Below, one piece after another: positions 12,721 to 23,012 of a stretch of DNA of 64,000 bases. The first letter of the stretch is position 1. The number at the start of each line of letters is the position of its first letter. Under the pieces are notes generated by a model. It saw only the letters and a program-made list of their open reading frames with translations, was not told the origin of the DNA and ran no database searches. This DNA comes from Trileptium ribeirensis (Eukaryota; Nematoda; Enoplea; Enoplida; Thoracostomopsidae), in the NCBI GenBank assembly GCA_030248225.1, contig JASANE010029084.1:1-64000 (forward strand). The letters run 5' to 3'. The position numbers and the translations under genes are program-made.

Positions 12721-13854
12721 TTGAAACAAATAACGCTTGTTGATAAATTCGGAATAAAAATATCATTGCCAGCGAGCGCGAGTAGAACGCCGATTAGCGG
12801 CACCTCAGCAACAGCTAATGTAGGAAGTGGCATGACCACCACGGCTGGTAGTACAAATAGACCCAACCCCACTGTATCTGGAGACCCACTAGTAGCAATC
12901 CTACAGCAGCTTATGAAACGGACTACGACAACGGCACCAATTATACAAGTACGGGACATTCCGCCATTTTCAGGAGCTGACGGACAGGACTTTGAGGCAT
13001 GGCTAGCCACCTATGACAACCTGACGGACGCGAATGGATGGACGCTGGAACAGAAGCTCATTTGCTTCCCGACTGTACTAAAGGGGGAGGCGCTTAAAAT
13101 TTATGAGAGCTTCCCGGACTGCGAGAAGCAGACGTACGAAGCCCTCTGCTATAACTGCTATAACATGGGCTCCATGTACTCTTCCTCGCAGCGGGACGAA
13201 GACGCACTAATCACGCTACGCATGCGTATACAGGGAGAACTAGAATCAGTCGCTATGTACCGACTGGACCTTCAAAACTTAGTAGACAAAGAATTCCCGG
13301 AGGTCGAAGGTGAACAGCGTGACGCGTTACTGCAGATATTGTTACGACAAGGACTGAGGAAGGAACTGAAGTCTGGCGTTATAGGGAAAACTTATCCATC
13401 TTTCAAACACATGATGGATAAGCTTAAGTACAAGGAGGACGCCATTGTAGCGTCCCAAAAGGAGGTCATCGGAGTACCGGTGCGCAAAAGCAGCCGGTCT
13501 AAAACGGTTAATTATATGACCCAGGGAAGTGAAAATAACCAACTAGTGGACCAAATACGTGAGGCACTAGATGAGAATAAGCGTACCACAGCCGGCAGCG
13601 ATGCTACTATCGCTCGGCTCATTGACCTACTAGACAAGCGTACCGAGCAACACCAGCTAAATGCAATGATGCAGACTAACGGAACACCGCAGGTAGGCGC
13701 AAATGCAATACCACCAGCAACACCAACAGGAAATCAATGCTTTCGATGTGGTTATTTAGGGCATTTCGCTAGAGAATGCCCGTATTTCCGAATGGACATG
13801 TACGATCCATTGCAAAATGAGTACACGCGTTTAGCCACGCAATGCAGCGCGTAA
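12721..13854 (+). CDS. gag: Gag-like protein with CCHC zinc knuckle
   Basis: The open frame gives about 377 residues. Residues around 90-130 (motif FEAWLATYDN, then KLICFPTVLKGEA) resemble the capsid region of Ty3/gypsy Gag, which builds the particle shell. Near the C-terminus the CCHC knuckle CFRCGYLGHFARECP (spacing C-2-C-4-H-4-C) is intact and would bind the packaged RNA. The frame is open upstream to 12652; the first ATG is at 12832, about 37 codons in, so the start is uncertain. This is one of the few element genes with no internal stop. The sequence after the stop at 13852-13854 still looks like Gag tail in other frames, so the stop may be secondary. Confidence 0.85.
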   Translation: MKQITLVDKFGIKISLPASASRTPISGTSATANVGSGMTTTAGSTNRPNPTVSGDPLVAILQQLMKRTTTTAPIIQVRDIPPFSGADGQDFEAWLATYDNLTDANGWTLEQKLICFPTVLKGEALKIYESFPDCEKQTYEALCYNCYNMGSMYSSSQRDEDALITLRMRIQGELESVAMYRLDLQNLVDKEFPEVEGEQRDALLQILLRQGLRKELKSGVIGKTYPSFKHMMDKLKYKEDAIVASQKEVIGVPVRKSSRSKTVNYMTQGSENNQLVDQIREALDENKRTTAGSDATIARLIDLLDKRTEQHQLNAMMQTNGTPQVGANAIPPATPTGNQCFRCGYLGHFARECPYFRMDMYDPLQNEYTRLATQCSA

Positions 13855-14631
13855 CTACGCTTACGACGCACCACCACCACCTGCTAGCGAGTATGCTAGG
13901 CCACCACTGCAGTACAGCAATCGCCCTCGCTATCGGGTAGTTGAACCTATAGGGGAGGACGATATTCGAGACGTGATGATTGGAATAATACAGCAAATCA
14001 GCGGGGATACACCGGCTATGGACAACAAGGATATTATCGACCCGAGCCTGCAAACTATACATATGGGAATGGCGGTCAGACCGAATAAAATAACAGATCT
14101 CGCGGGCGTAGTGCAAATGGGTACCACCAACGAAACAATGGATATGACCCTACATACGATTGACGCTATGCTGCACCACCCCAGCCGTTGTCGGCCGAAG
14201 CTGCGCCGTTTCGACCGCGCACGCCGAGTAAAGGGTGGAATAACGCGAATCAATTAGGAGCAGTGCCTCGAACTAGACCTGTGCAGGCACCAATCAATAA
14301 CACCGAGCGAGTTGACCGTCGTAATGCAGGCGTAATTTCAGTGACAAAAGCGTTAAATTCTGAGCTAGCACACCGCTTAGATGTCATGCGGCATGAAATG
14401 TCCACGCTGCAAGAACGCGCAGGAGGTGGCTTAGGCATGATGGTCACTGAGGATGAAGCAGCGTATGAACAGAATAGCGCAAATTTCGAACTTGAGTACG
14501 AATACCCAAACGAAATCGAAACAGAGCCAGGCTCACACAAAGTAAAATTATTGCAAACCAGCAGGGACATATATACCACGAGAATGGTCACAAGCGATCG
14601 GGAGTGGCAACGAAGCATACCAAACACATGA
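13855..14631 (+). pseudogene. Probable degraded C-terminal tail of Gag
   Basis: The frames here shift. One open frame covers about 13860-14257 with a run of prolines (APPPPA); another, 14188-14631 (about 147 codons), begins after a stretch rich in Gly, Asn, Arg and Tyr that contains stops. Such low-complexity composition is common after a Gag zinc knuckle. The second frame has a likely helical segment (ALNSELAHRLDVMRHEM) and an acidic tail. No enzyme motif is seen. I read this as one polypeptide tail broken by indels and stops, but an independent small protein is possible. Confidence 0.45.
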
Positions 14632-14735
14632 GGAAGAGACATTTTAATATGGAGAATACAGATATAAAAGACACAAAGTAACACTGAACTCATACGGCGC
14701 TCGGCTTTATCGTTTCCAACCCTGGCGAGCAAGGC

Positions 14736-15272
14736 GTGACCCGAGACTTTGTGAGTACTGGTTGGCCAACCAATATATGTGTATATCCCGATAGGAAGTC
14801 AGCGCGAGGAGATGATGGAAACCGAGCTAGCGCGAGGAGTGAGAAGGGAGGAGGAACCGAGAACCTAATGGAACCTAATGTACCTGATATGCCGAGTGAG
14901 AAATATGGGAGATGGCCGTTCGGACTTCGGGGGCCGATTAATAGGGCATCCGTGTCTAGCAATGACCCAAACGCTGGCACGTGTAACCCATCTCAGGCGG
15001 CTGCATATCGGATGGAACCTAAGAACCTAATGGATGGAGAACCTAATGAACCTAATGGATTGGAACCTAGAGAGACGCCGTTCGGACTTCGGGGGCCGAT
15101 TAATAGGGATCACGTGTCTGGTAATGGCTCTAACGCGCGCACGGCACAACCTGGTGAACCCACGAACATTCTTGAAGCCCATTTAATGGTCGAGGGCGAT
15201 GGAGACGAAAGTCCTAGCCTTATTCAAAATTGTATGTGTGTAGCGGAACAGAAGAACCTGCGGAGGAACTAG
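14736..15272 (+). CDS. Low-complexity ORF with EPN-type and GLRGPINR repeats
   Basis: About 178 codons, unrecognised. It contains two copies of PFGLRGPINR (DNA copies near 14917 and 15078, about 161 bp apart and nearly identical over about 32 bases) and many short units related to EPN, NLM and NGLEP, encoded by repeats of GAACCTAATG. The protein would be disordered and hydrophilic. It lies between gag and the Env-like ORF. The repeats have clearly grown by local duplication, so the reading frame may be partly accidental. Confidence 0.35.
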   Translation: MTRDFVSTGWPTNICVYPDRKSARGDDGNRASARSEKGGGTENLMEPNVPDMPSEKYGRWPFGLRGPINRASVSSNDPNAGTCNPSQAAAYRMEPKNLMDGEPNEPNGLEPRETPFGLRGPINRDHVSGNGSNARTAQPGEPTNILEAHLMVEGDGDESPSLIQNCMCVAEQKNLRRN

Positions 15273-16240
15273 CGAACTTACTGGAACCTAATTGTGAACC
15301 TAATGGACTAGCGGATACCGAGTACCTAATGGAACCTAGCGGAAGGAATGGAATACCGAGAAACCTAATTGAATGGAACCGAGCACCAAGGGAACTAACT
15401 GAACCAATTAACCTAGCGGATGCATCCAATGTAACTAAACTGACTTCCACCAATTTAGGGCGGCCGTGTGAGGCCCATGTAGCTTTTCAACCGACCGGGG
15501 AAGACCGTAAAGGACACTGGTCTGGTGCGATGGAGATCTTCGGAACACGGGTCAGTCCGATTGTCCTAACTCCGTTCAAAATTCGAAAGCACATGTGTAC
15601 CCTAGTATCTTTAGAGGCCGGGGAATACCGATCGTGGACACTAGCCAGGTGCGATGGAGGCCTTCGGGAAGTGAGCTGTCCTGATTGCCCTAGCTCCGTT
15701 CAAAATTATAATTTGTATGTAGGACCTAAGTCGACTCGAGTTCGGTCCGTAAGTGTAGGTGCCACCAGATCTGATCGGGTCAGGGACCGTGGCCTTTGTT
15801 TGTCGTTGATCAATCTACCCACGCGGCAGGTTAATATGTGTGTGGCCGACTGCGACCGGGTCGGAGCCGGTATGTCTGAAGCGTGTGTAGAACCGGGAGG
15901 AGAAGCTGTTCGACCCCAGTGTGAAAAGGGTTTAGGGCTACACGGAGACAATGCCGAGCCGAGTGCCGAAAACATTGCCAGCACAGAAAATCACGATGAT
16001 CGAGCTAGCATTTGTGCAATCATGGAACCTAAGAGCAGTAAAATGGAACCCAATGATGCTGAAGGAGAGTCTAGTAACCTAGGGATGAATAATGCTGATA
16101 AGGAAGAACCAATAGTAACCAGCAAAAGCTCGAAGATTGTGATAATAACACCTATGGTAAATAGCATGGCCCAGAGAGCAAACAACGGAAAACCAACGAC
16201 TAGAGAACGAAACAGAAATAGTAACATGTCAACTGAGTAA
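15230..16240 (+). CDS. Low-complexity ORF between gag and env, unrecognised
   Basis: About 336 codons, overlapping the previous ORF by some 40 bases in another frame. The first and last parts carry the same EPN-like units (MEPSG, MEPKSSKMEPND). The middle holds a second duplicated block: GGTGCGATGGAG followed by CTCCGTTCAAAATT occurs near 15526 and 15648. There are several Cys residues (for example GLREVSCPDCP) but no zinc-binding pattern I can name. It has no internal stop, which is notable in a decayed element, but no function can be given. Confidence 0.4.
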   Translation: MYVCSGTEEPAEELANLLEPNCEPNGLADTEYLMEPSGRNGIPRNLIEWNRAPRELTEPINLADASNVTKLTSTNLGRPCEAHVAFQPTGEDRKGHWSGAMEIFGTRVSPIVLTPFKIRKHMCTLVSLEAGEYRSWTLARCDGGLREVSCPDCPSSVQNYNLYVGPKSTRVRSVSVGATRSDRVRDRGLCLSLINLPTRQVNMCVADCDRVGAGMSEACVEPGGEAVRPQCEKGLGLHGDNAEPSAENIASTENHDDRASICAIMEPKSSKMEPNDAEGESSNLGMNNADKEEPIVTSKSSKIVIITPMVNSMAQRANNGKPTTRERNRNSNMSTE

Positions 16241-16364
16241 AGAAGAAGCCCACGAAATAGGGATCAACTCGACCGGATCGCCGGTTGACGCGACCAAGGT
16301 AATTGAACAAGCATTAAAATCACCCGAATCACTGGGGAATGTAGACACTTTCGGCCAAGTTAGC

Positions 16365-16682
16365 ATGGATCCCGCGATTAACAACATAGACACAGACTTG
16401 ATAGAACCTAAGTACAAATTGGATCAAAGGGACAAACGAATATATAAACAGCAGCTGTTAGATATTATACTGAGGAAATTGTACTTATTAGATGACCCTA
16501 GTGAAATAGTAGAGCCCCTAATTTTTCAGGGATTTCCAGATGAGGAAAGACAAGCGTTGCTGGGGTCGGATTCCGAATTCGTGCCAGCAATTAAACCGGA
16601 GTGTCATGAAAAATTCCCCCACTACACGCTCGCGCTACCTAAGTTGCGTTTCGGGGAAGGTCGAATGGCAGTGAGACCGTAG
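16365..16682 (+). CDS. Short unrecognised ORF upstream of the Env-like gene
   Basis: About 105 codons, rich in charged residues, with a likely helix (QRDKRIYKQQLLDIILRKL). No known domain. The next ORF begins 11 bases downstream in another frame, so the two may be pieces of one gene. Confidence 0.3.
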   Translation: MDPAINNIDTDLIEPKYKLDQRDKRIYKQQLLDIILRKLYLLDDPSEIVEPLIFQGFPDEERQALLGSDSEFVPAIKPECHEKFPHYTLALPKLRFGEGRMAVRP

Positions 16683-16692
16683 GGTCATAGCT

Positions 16693-17397
16693 GTGTCGGA
16701 GCGGATATGCCACGCCCACCAGTTGCTCAGGGCCCGAGTGGCTGGGACGGCGCGAATCGACCGACGGCGGGACGCTGCCGTTTTGTCAGGGCTGTTAGTG
16801 TTCGCATCTCTGTTCCTACACACTATGCCGGGGATACACGTTAGTAGTTGCATGTTGAAACACCTAGAAGGACTCTTTGAAATTGTTGCTCGAGTTATCA
16901 ACGCAATGAGCATTACACAGGCAATCACGGAAGTGTATCGGTCTCAAATTCCCATCCTCCAAACATGCATCGTGTTCGAGGAACGACATAATCTAAACTT
17001 CATGTCTCCGGAGGAGTGTGCGTCTACCACTTATCATGGCGAATGGGATTATACTGGGAACTTGTACGTAGACTATGGGACGATTAGAAGAGATGGGACA
17101 GTATCCATCCGACCAGGTAGCACACAGGGGTGGCACACTGCCTATGAACTTATAGCGTATAATAGGGAAGCCAACTTGGAGTTCATAGAAACCATAATAA
17201 GTGCACCATACTTGTTGAATAACCTAGTTACGGAATTCGACGAATCCGGACCCAAAGTTCCGGTGTTGTCAATACATCACATTGTACACGCTATAATGGC
17301 AAACGCACTATTAAAAGATGCAGGTAGCAAACAAAACCGCGAAGAATTATTGTACTTACGACTATTTTGGTTGCGCAAACCCGCCCAAAACATCTAG
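16693..17397 (+). CDS. Unrecognised ORF immediately before the Env-like gene
   Basis: About 234 codons with no internal stop, and 12 bases of spacing to the Env-like ORF. The first 60 residues include a hydrophobic stretch (LSGLLVFASLFLHTM). The rest is mixed alpha/beta in character with aromatic residues (GEWDYTGNLYVDYG, PGSTQGWHTAYEL) and looks like a folded domain. I do not recognise the family. Its position suggests a structural or Env-linked role, but that is inference only. Confidence 0.4.
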   Translation: MSERICHAHQLLRARVAGTARIDRRRDAAVLSGLLVFASLFLHTMPGIHVSSCMLKHLEGLFEIVARVINAMSITQAITEVYRSQIPILQTCIVFEERHNLNFMSPEECASTTYHGEWDYTGNLYVDYGTIRRDGTVSIRPGSTQGWHTAYELIAYNREANLEFIETIISAPYLLNNLVTEFDESGPKVPVLSIHHIVHAIMANALLKDAGSKQNREELLYLRLFWLRKPAQNI

Positions 17398-17409
17398 CAG
17401 AGTGACCCA

Positions 17410-19176
17410 ATGGAGGACATGGACCAAGGTCTAAACACGGACCATGACGCTGACATAACATTCATTGACGAAGAGGAACTTGATAGCGAGTTGAGTGCAG
17501 TACTCAGTGACGCCCGCGGGGACAAATTTGACATGCCCGCAATCGAATCACTCGACTCTGACCATCTCATCTCCGAGCTAAGTTTCTCCGTGGACAATGA
17601 AAATGTCAGTTATGAACACGACAACGCTGTTGACGGGAGTGACCGTGCAGCACCGATCAGGTCGGTACGGTCTGCTCCAAACGGATTAGGACCGAGTATG
17701 GAAGCTGCGGTAGGCTTGCTAAATAAAGGAACCAAAATAATATGGGTACTAGTGATTTTGCTAATCCTCCACCAGCTAGGGCAGACACACCCAATCGCTA
17801 CGCCCTTTTCGGACCAGGTAGCACGCTTAGGAGCCATGGTAAACCAACAGGTGGGCACGTTGATCGAACCTCAAGGTTTAGTGATAACTGCCTCACATTC
17901 TACTTTCCTACCAATTATCTTACGTCTCTCTTTGGATGGACTGCAGCCCAGTCGGCAGGCAACTGTTATGGCATGGTGTGTTTACCCTCCAAGGGGTAAG
18001 CCTTGCCTGGGGAACTGCTGTCCCAAGTCAGATTGTACTACCATGCCGGATTTACCACAGAAGGTGCAAGAATTAGAGAGAGAGTTAAGGAGAACGTATC
18101 AAGGCGTTTTGGACACTAGTTACTACATGGCATTAATGCGCGAGTATTGCGAGGCGAATTCTCATCTTTGTGAGGAACCTAAGGTCCGAAAGAAGCGATT
18201 TCTCGCCGCATTAGCTAGAGAAGCAGGCGTAGTAACAGGATTTCTAGGTGTAAGTGTAGCGTTCACCAACGCTGTACACCTTAAAAATTTAAATAAGCAG
18301 GTACTTGCGTTATCCAAAGAAATGAGAAATACCTATAATGTCGCTTATGGTAACTCGCGAGCGATCATGAAACTAACGCACGCTAACGAGGAGCTATACT
18401 CATTTTTACATCATGAAATGCAGGAGGTGGTCACAATGATTGACCAGGTAAGGTGCCAAGAGCAACGCTACGTTACTGAGGTTCACCGCGAGCTAGTTAA
18501 CCACATGTTTCGCACCAGCCTTCGGTCTTTGGTCGACGCTGTCATGGAAGCCATGATGAGCGGCCAGCTATCACCGAAAGTAGTGGACGCATCCACGCTC
18601 AACAATTTATTCCAAAAATACTCGCAGATAGCACAGACCTTTCTAATACGCGAACCAGCACTAGCATACCAATTTGGACAAATTTACCCAGTGCACATCG
18701 ATCTAGGCTCATCTAAATTAGCATTTATATTGCGGGTTCCATTAGTCACGTCGGACGACGTCCGACCCTACTTCCGAATATACAATGTTGGCTGGAACGT
18801 TCCAGAGCGCAGTGCTCACATGAAATTACCATTGCCTGACTACGCCACGCGGGTTGAACGCGCACGTTATGAGGTACTAAAATTACACGCATGTAACACG
18901 CGACCAGGCATTGCATTCTGCGAAATACACGCATTAGCAACGGACTATACACCGCCCTGTTTGGACTGGATCATCATGGGCGAGGACGCTCCAGAGGAAC
19001 CTCGCCAACTCTGCAGGAACAGTGAACTAGTCGGGCCAATGGCTAACCACACCGACGTTTGCACTACTGCACAAGGAGTCTTTATTCGAACCGCTGAACG
19101 TAAGGTCGTCGTCTCCAAGAAGAAACATCTCAGCCACGTTACCCGAGGAGAGAGGAGAGACTATTGGCATTGCTGA
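17410..19176 (+). pseudogene. env: F-type envelope-like glycoprotein ORF, C-terminus lost by decay
   Basis: The frame codes for 588 residues. A hydrophobic stretch at about 108-121 could be a signal or anchor. A furin-like site RKKR is at 260-263, and the Ala/Gly/Val/Phe-rich stretch directly after it suits a fusion peptide, followed by heptad-type helices (about 290-360). Residues about 385-465 (GQLSPKVVD, then LRVPLVTSDD and PYFRIYNVG) resemble baculovirus F and errantivirus Env proteins, which fuse viral and cell membranes. Cys residues in the last 100 residues fit a disulfide-rich region. There is no membrane anchor before the stop; likely remains of the anchor and tail follow in other frames. 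Its place upstream of pol is unusual. This is a broken old copy. Confidence is high for an Env-like protein, moderate for the F-type family. Confidence 0.7.
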
Positions 19177-19560
19177 CAATGGGGTTTTGTGGCTATAGCA
19201 TAATAACTACACCCAGCTCGTGGTCGGGCCACTTATGCTGGCTATCACGCTAGACGCGCAGGAAGTCACAGTTCACATTGGACCTAACACCACTGTCTAC
19301 GATTTTCCGGAGATACCCCTCAAACCGATTGCTTGCAGCTCGCTGGAACATGCCAAAGCGACGAATCTACAAGTACAGCAAATAGCGGGCTAGCAGTTGA
19401 AAAAGGTAATCGACTTCCCATACATCACTACCACTGGCGTAGCTCCTTACTCATTGTCTAGAAGTTGCCGGAATAGGGGTAATAATATAATTTAGGAAGA
19501 AAGCAGGGTTCTGTCCTAAATGCATAAAAGGGCGCCTACAGCGCTGGTGGCAGCAACGAC
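19177..19560 (+). pseudogene. Remnant of Env-like C-terminus and membrane anchor
   Basis: After the stop of the Env-like ORF a different frame (about 19222-19392) reads as plausible ectodomain sequence. Then, around 19443-19520, a hydrophobic segment (VAGIGVII, then a TAA stop at 19488-19490) is followed by FRKKAGFCPKC, which looks like an anchor with a basic, Cys-containing tail. The last part is in the frame of the protease ORF downstream, so Env tail and Pol abut. Confidence 0.4.
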
Positions 19561-19775
19561 CATGTGGTCGGGCAGAACCAAGGCGACCCCAACTGAGTGT
19601 CAAGAATGATAATGAGTATGGCACTACAAACACGCCTCGACCAACGGTTTCAGCCCCTGCTGCTTCCACGGAATATCTTGAATTACGAACAACGAGTCCC
19701 CGCCGCTCAGCCCGAAGAAATGCTACCAACGAGGACGAAAGTGTCGTCCTTGTAGAGCCCACGGAACCGTTTGCT

Positions 19776-21038
19776 GTGTCCGAGCGATCCCAACGCCGAG
19801 GACATCGGACAGTAGCCTACCACCGACAGATCAATGCGATACACCACATGGACGCACCCTTGTTAATCAACGCCTTTGTGTACCGCACACCAGTACTTAC
19901 ATTAATAGATACAGGTGCTGATGTTTCCATCGTATCACAATACCTGGTAAATAAATTAGGTCTCCACCCGCGTCCGGACGATTCCACCAGTGTAATATCC
20001 GCCACCAAACAGGAATTACCGTTAGATGGCAATATTAGCGTATCTTTGTCGATCGGGTCCATAAAGGTACAAACAGAATTCTTTGTCACCAAAACAGCAC
20101 CTTATCACTGCATTATAGGAACAAATTTCATGTCCCAATTACCAAAATGCATTATCAATTTTAAAGAACGTTGTTTAGAAATAGCAGTAGACGAGGAACA
20201 GGCTAAAATACCTTTTGCAGGCCTAGAGCGCTACGACCCACCACTAATTGCAGTAATGTGTCGGAAGCTCACTACGATTGAACCAAACACTGAAACATTT
20301 ATTAGTGCGATCCCCGAAATAGCTGAAACAGGCGTAGGACCGGCACTGTTTGTGCCCGCACCGGAAATGGTCGACATCGCCATGGCACACGCAATAGTAT
20401 TAAGGAGCCAAAGAACCATACCAATCGCAGTAATTAATTTCGGAAACACGCCGGTCACTATCTATGCCGGACAAACAATAGGCCACATCGAAGTAATGAT
20501 TAACCGCAACGTGCAGTTCCTGAAAGACACAAACAAAAATTTGATTCGGTACGAGGAACACAAGCCTGTGAAGCATTTAAACCACATCACAGCGCACCCC
20601 GAAAGGATCATCCAACATATAGAGGCTGGGAAACGGTCAATTGACCATGAGAGGGCCCAAACAGTCTCGAGTAAGATCGACTTTGACAAGACCCTATTGT
20701 CTCCGTTTGAGTTAAAGCAATTGAAAACCGCGATTGCTGAAAACGCAGATGTCTTCAGCACACACGATTTCGATTTAGGACGCTACACCGAACATAGGCA
20801 CCGCATAGAGACCGGAGATGCTAAGCCAATCAAGCACGCACAATATCGACTAGCCCACTCCTTATGCGAACAGCTCAGGGAGGATTTAAACAATATGCTC
20901 GATGCGGGACTGATATCGCCATCAAGTTCACCTTGGGGATCACCGAAAGTGTATGTAACCAAGAGTGACGGCTCACTCCGACTATGTGTGGACTTTCGGA
21001 AGGTAAACACGGTAGCAGAGCAGGATGCATATCCGTAA
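19776..21038 (+). pseudogene. pol: Pol fragment: aspartic protease and N-terminal reverse transcriptase
   Basis: About 420 codons; the frame is open upstream to 19491. LIDTGADVSIVS (DTGA at residues 45-48) is the active site of a retroviral-type aspartic protease, and IIGTNFM at about 110 is its second conserved block. From about residue 340 the start of RT follows: LNNMLDAGLISPSSSPWGSP and then VTKSDGSLRLCVDFRKVN. The ORF ends inside the conserved AYP-x-PRIDDIL block, where a TAA (21036-21038) stands where family members usually have a Leu codon. The RT continues in the same frame immediately after, so this is a nonsense mutation and not a true gene end. Confidence 0.88.
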
Positions 21039-21895
21039 CCTAGAATAGATGATATTTTAGGATGCCTCCGAAGTACCAAACTAATGTCTAGTTTAGTTCT
21101 AAACAAGGGCTTCTGGCAGTTGGAGTTATATCCAGAAACTAAGCACAAAACATCTTTTGTAACAGTTCATGGGCAGTATGAATACAACGTCCTAGCGTTT
21201 GGGTTAAACTCATCCCCAGGAGCTTTTCAGCGTTGTATGTCTATGATTCTAAAGGGGCTCGAGTGGGAAAAATGCTTAATCTACATAGATGACATACTAG
21301 TATTTTCGCCAACTTTCAAACATCATCTAGCGGATCTAATCAGGGTTTTCGACCGTTTTCGTAGGGCAAATTCAAAATTGAAACCATCAAAATGCCACTT
21401 TGGCCGAGGCAGCTTAAAGTATTTAGGACACATAATTAGTACAGAAGGCGTAAAGCCAGATCCCGAAAAGGCAATAGCGATAGAGGAATTCAAACGTCCG
21501 GAAACGCTGAAGCAGCTTCAAAGTTTCATGGGACTAGTAGGGTACTACCACAAATTTATACCAAATTTCTCAGATATATGCGAGCCCATGAATGAGTTAA
21601 AGTGCAAGGATACCGAATTCAAATGGACACCTAGATGTGAAGAAGCTTTTAAGAAATTAAAACAAGCTCTACTCGATGAACCTGTATTAGTACACCCCGA
21701 TTTCACACAGCCGTTTATCTTACAAACGGACGCTTCAGGATATGCAATGGGCGCAGTGCTATCGCAGAAAACCAAACAAGGCCTCAGAACCATTGCGTAC
21801 GCAAGTAAGGCTCTACTGGATTATCAACGCAGATACGCCGCTATAGAGGCTGAAGCTCTCGCAATTAGATGTGCAGCGCTACACTTTAAGCATTA
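21039..21895 (+). pseudogene. pol: Pol fragment: RT palm and thumb, start of RNase H
   Basis: Continues the frame of the previous fragment; the next ATG-like start is at 21084. GFWQLEL and the catalytic YIDD (residues 67-70 counted from 21084) mark the RT. In GYWQ-type enzymes the first catalytic Asp lies four residues before the Gly; here that position is Val (SSLVLNKGFWQ), which should abolish activity. FMGLVGYYHKFIPNFS is the typical thumb/connection. RNase H begins with LQTDASGYAMGAVLSQ (first Asp present) and EAEALAIR. The gene is then split by a 445-bp insertion at 21896. Confidence 0.88.
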
Positions 21896-22340
21896 TGCGG
21901 GATTCACGTTATAATGTCCCCACCACTTGGAACTTATGTACCCCACACAGTGGCAGGCACACCCTAGACTACAGGGTGTCTTAGACACCCCTGTGTTTTT
22001 GAATAAAGTTTCAAACAAATTTCAAACAAAGCTAGCTAATAGTTTGGCTTATTTCAGACGGTGTCCATGAACCGTCGTTGCTTTTTCGTTTTGCTGAGGG
22101 TTTCCGCCACCCCGTGGGGTCATTTTACATAAGGTCTACAGGATACCTAGAAACACCGCATTGGCAAGCATAAAATACCGAAATACTACATTGCCAAAAT
22201 GAGGTATCTAGGGGTGTGCCCGACACCCTCATATTTTGTTATATGGTGTGTGTGTCACTGTCACCGTCTTTATGGGATAGTCTACACTACAGGGGGACAA
22301 AAGTTCCAACCGTTGGGGACATTATAACGTGAATCCCGCA
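21896..22340. mobile_element. Nested 445-bp TIR element (MITE) inside RNase H
   Basis: The ends are inverted copies of about 30-40 bases: TGCGGGATTCACGTTATAAT at the left and its complement at the right. TTA flanks both sides (21893-21895 and 22341-22343), and removing the insert plus one TTA restores an unbroken RNase H frame at the junction, which proves an insertion. A 3-bp TTA target duplication is typical of PIF/Harbinger elements, though the TIR sequence itself was not matched to a family. No coding capacity is seen. Internal GGTGTC/GACACC blocks give further short inverted repeats. Confidence 0.85.
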
Positions 22341-22343
22341 TTA

Positions 22344-22527
22344 TCTAGTGGGGCACAAATTTCATATCGAAAATGACCATAAACCACTAAAAGCCTTGTT
22401 TGACAAGCCGCCTAGGAACTCGCGCTTATCCCAATGGCGTAGTGAGCTACTACTCGAATTCGGGGGATTTTAAATACTATATAGACCAGGTAAAGAGAAC
22501 GGCAATGCCGACGCGATGTCGCGGGAT
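22344..22527 (+). pseudogene. pol: Pol fragment: remainder of RNase H
   Basis: After the nested insertion the frame reads through FHIENDHKPLKALF and ends with YRPGKENGNADAMSR, the conserved close of the RNase H domain. Family proteins have a short charged run before YRPG; here a TAA in TTTTAA replaces what was probably a Lys codon. A frameshift follows at about 22528. Confidence 0.8.
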
Positions 22528-22529
22528 CC

Positions 22530-23012
22530 TTGATACGACCCTGCATAGTCGAGGAACAGGGAGATACTTACGAGATACTAATGACGGGCCGGGGACGACC
22601 CACCGGACCTCACCCACCAACACCCTGTGCAGCATGGGATCAATCGCACCTGCCGTATCCCGTAAGCACAGTAGTACCGCTTGCAGCGGGCGCACCGACC
22701 CCTATAACAGGGAGCCCGATAGCTCCCCCAGGCCAGCCCAACGCCAAAGCAATCCCATCGCAAGTAGTTCCCGACACGCAAATAACTACAGTACTCCCAG
22801 CAACGCTGACACAGCAAGCGGCCACGCTAAGCGCTATCCCAATTAGGATGGATCCAGGAGAAACACCAGTAATGTCGGTGCGTACCACTACTATCTCGGG
22901 TTCTGGAGTCGGACCTCAGGCTCGAGGATCTAAAAGACCACACCGACCCGAATCAGAAACCGTGGGCCTAAGAGCAACCACACTGCAGAGCAAGAATTTG
23001 ATAGGTTCATGA
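22530..23012 (+). pseudogene. Proline-rich spacer between RNase H and integrase
   Basis: About 160 codons rich in Pro, Thr, Ala and Gly (for example HPPTPCAAWD, APTPITGSPIAPPGQP) connect the RNase H frame to the integrase frame, which it overlaps by 4 bases. Most Ty3/gypsy elements have a much shorter link here. It has no motif and would be disordered. It appears to be part of the Pol polyprotein, shifted into its own frame by indels. Confidence 0.5.

Noticed and set aside
19451..19762. 103-codon minus-strand frame
   Set aside because: Opposite to the Env tail and protease leader, whose plus-strand frame has clear protein character.
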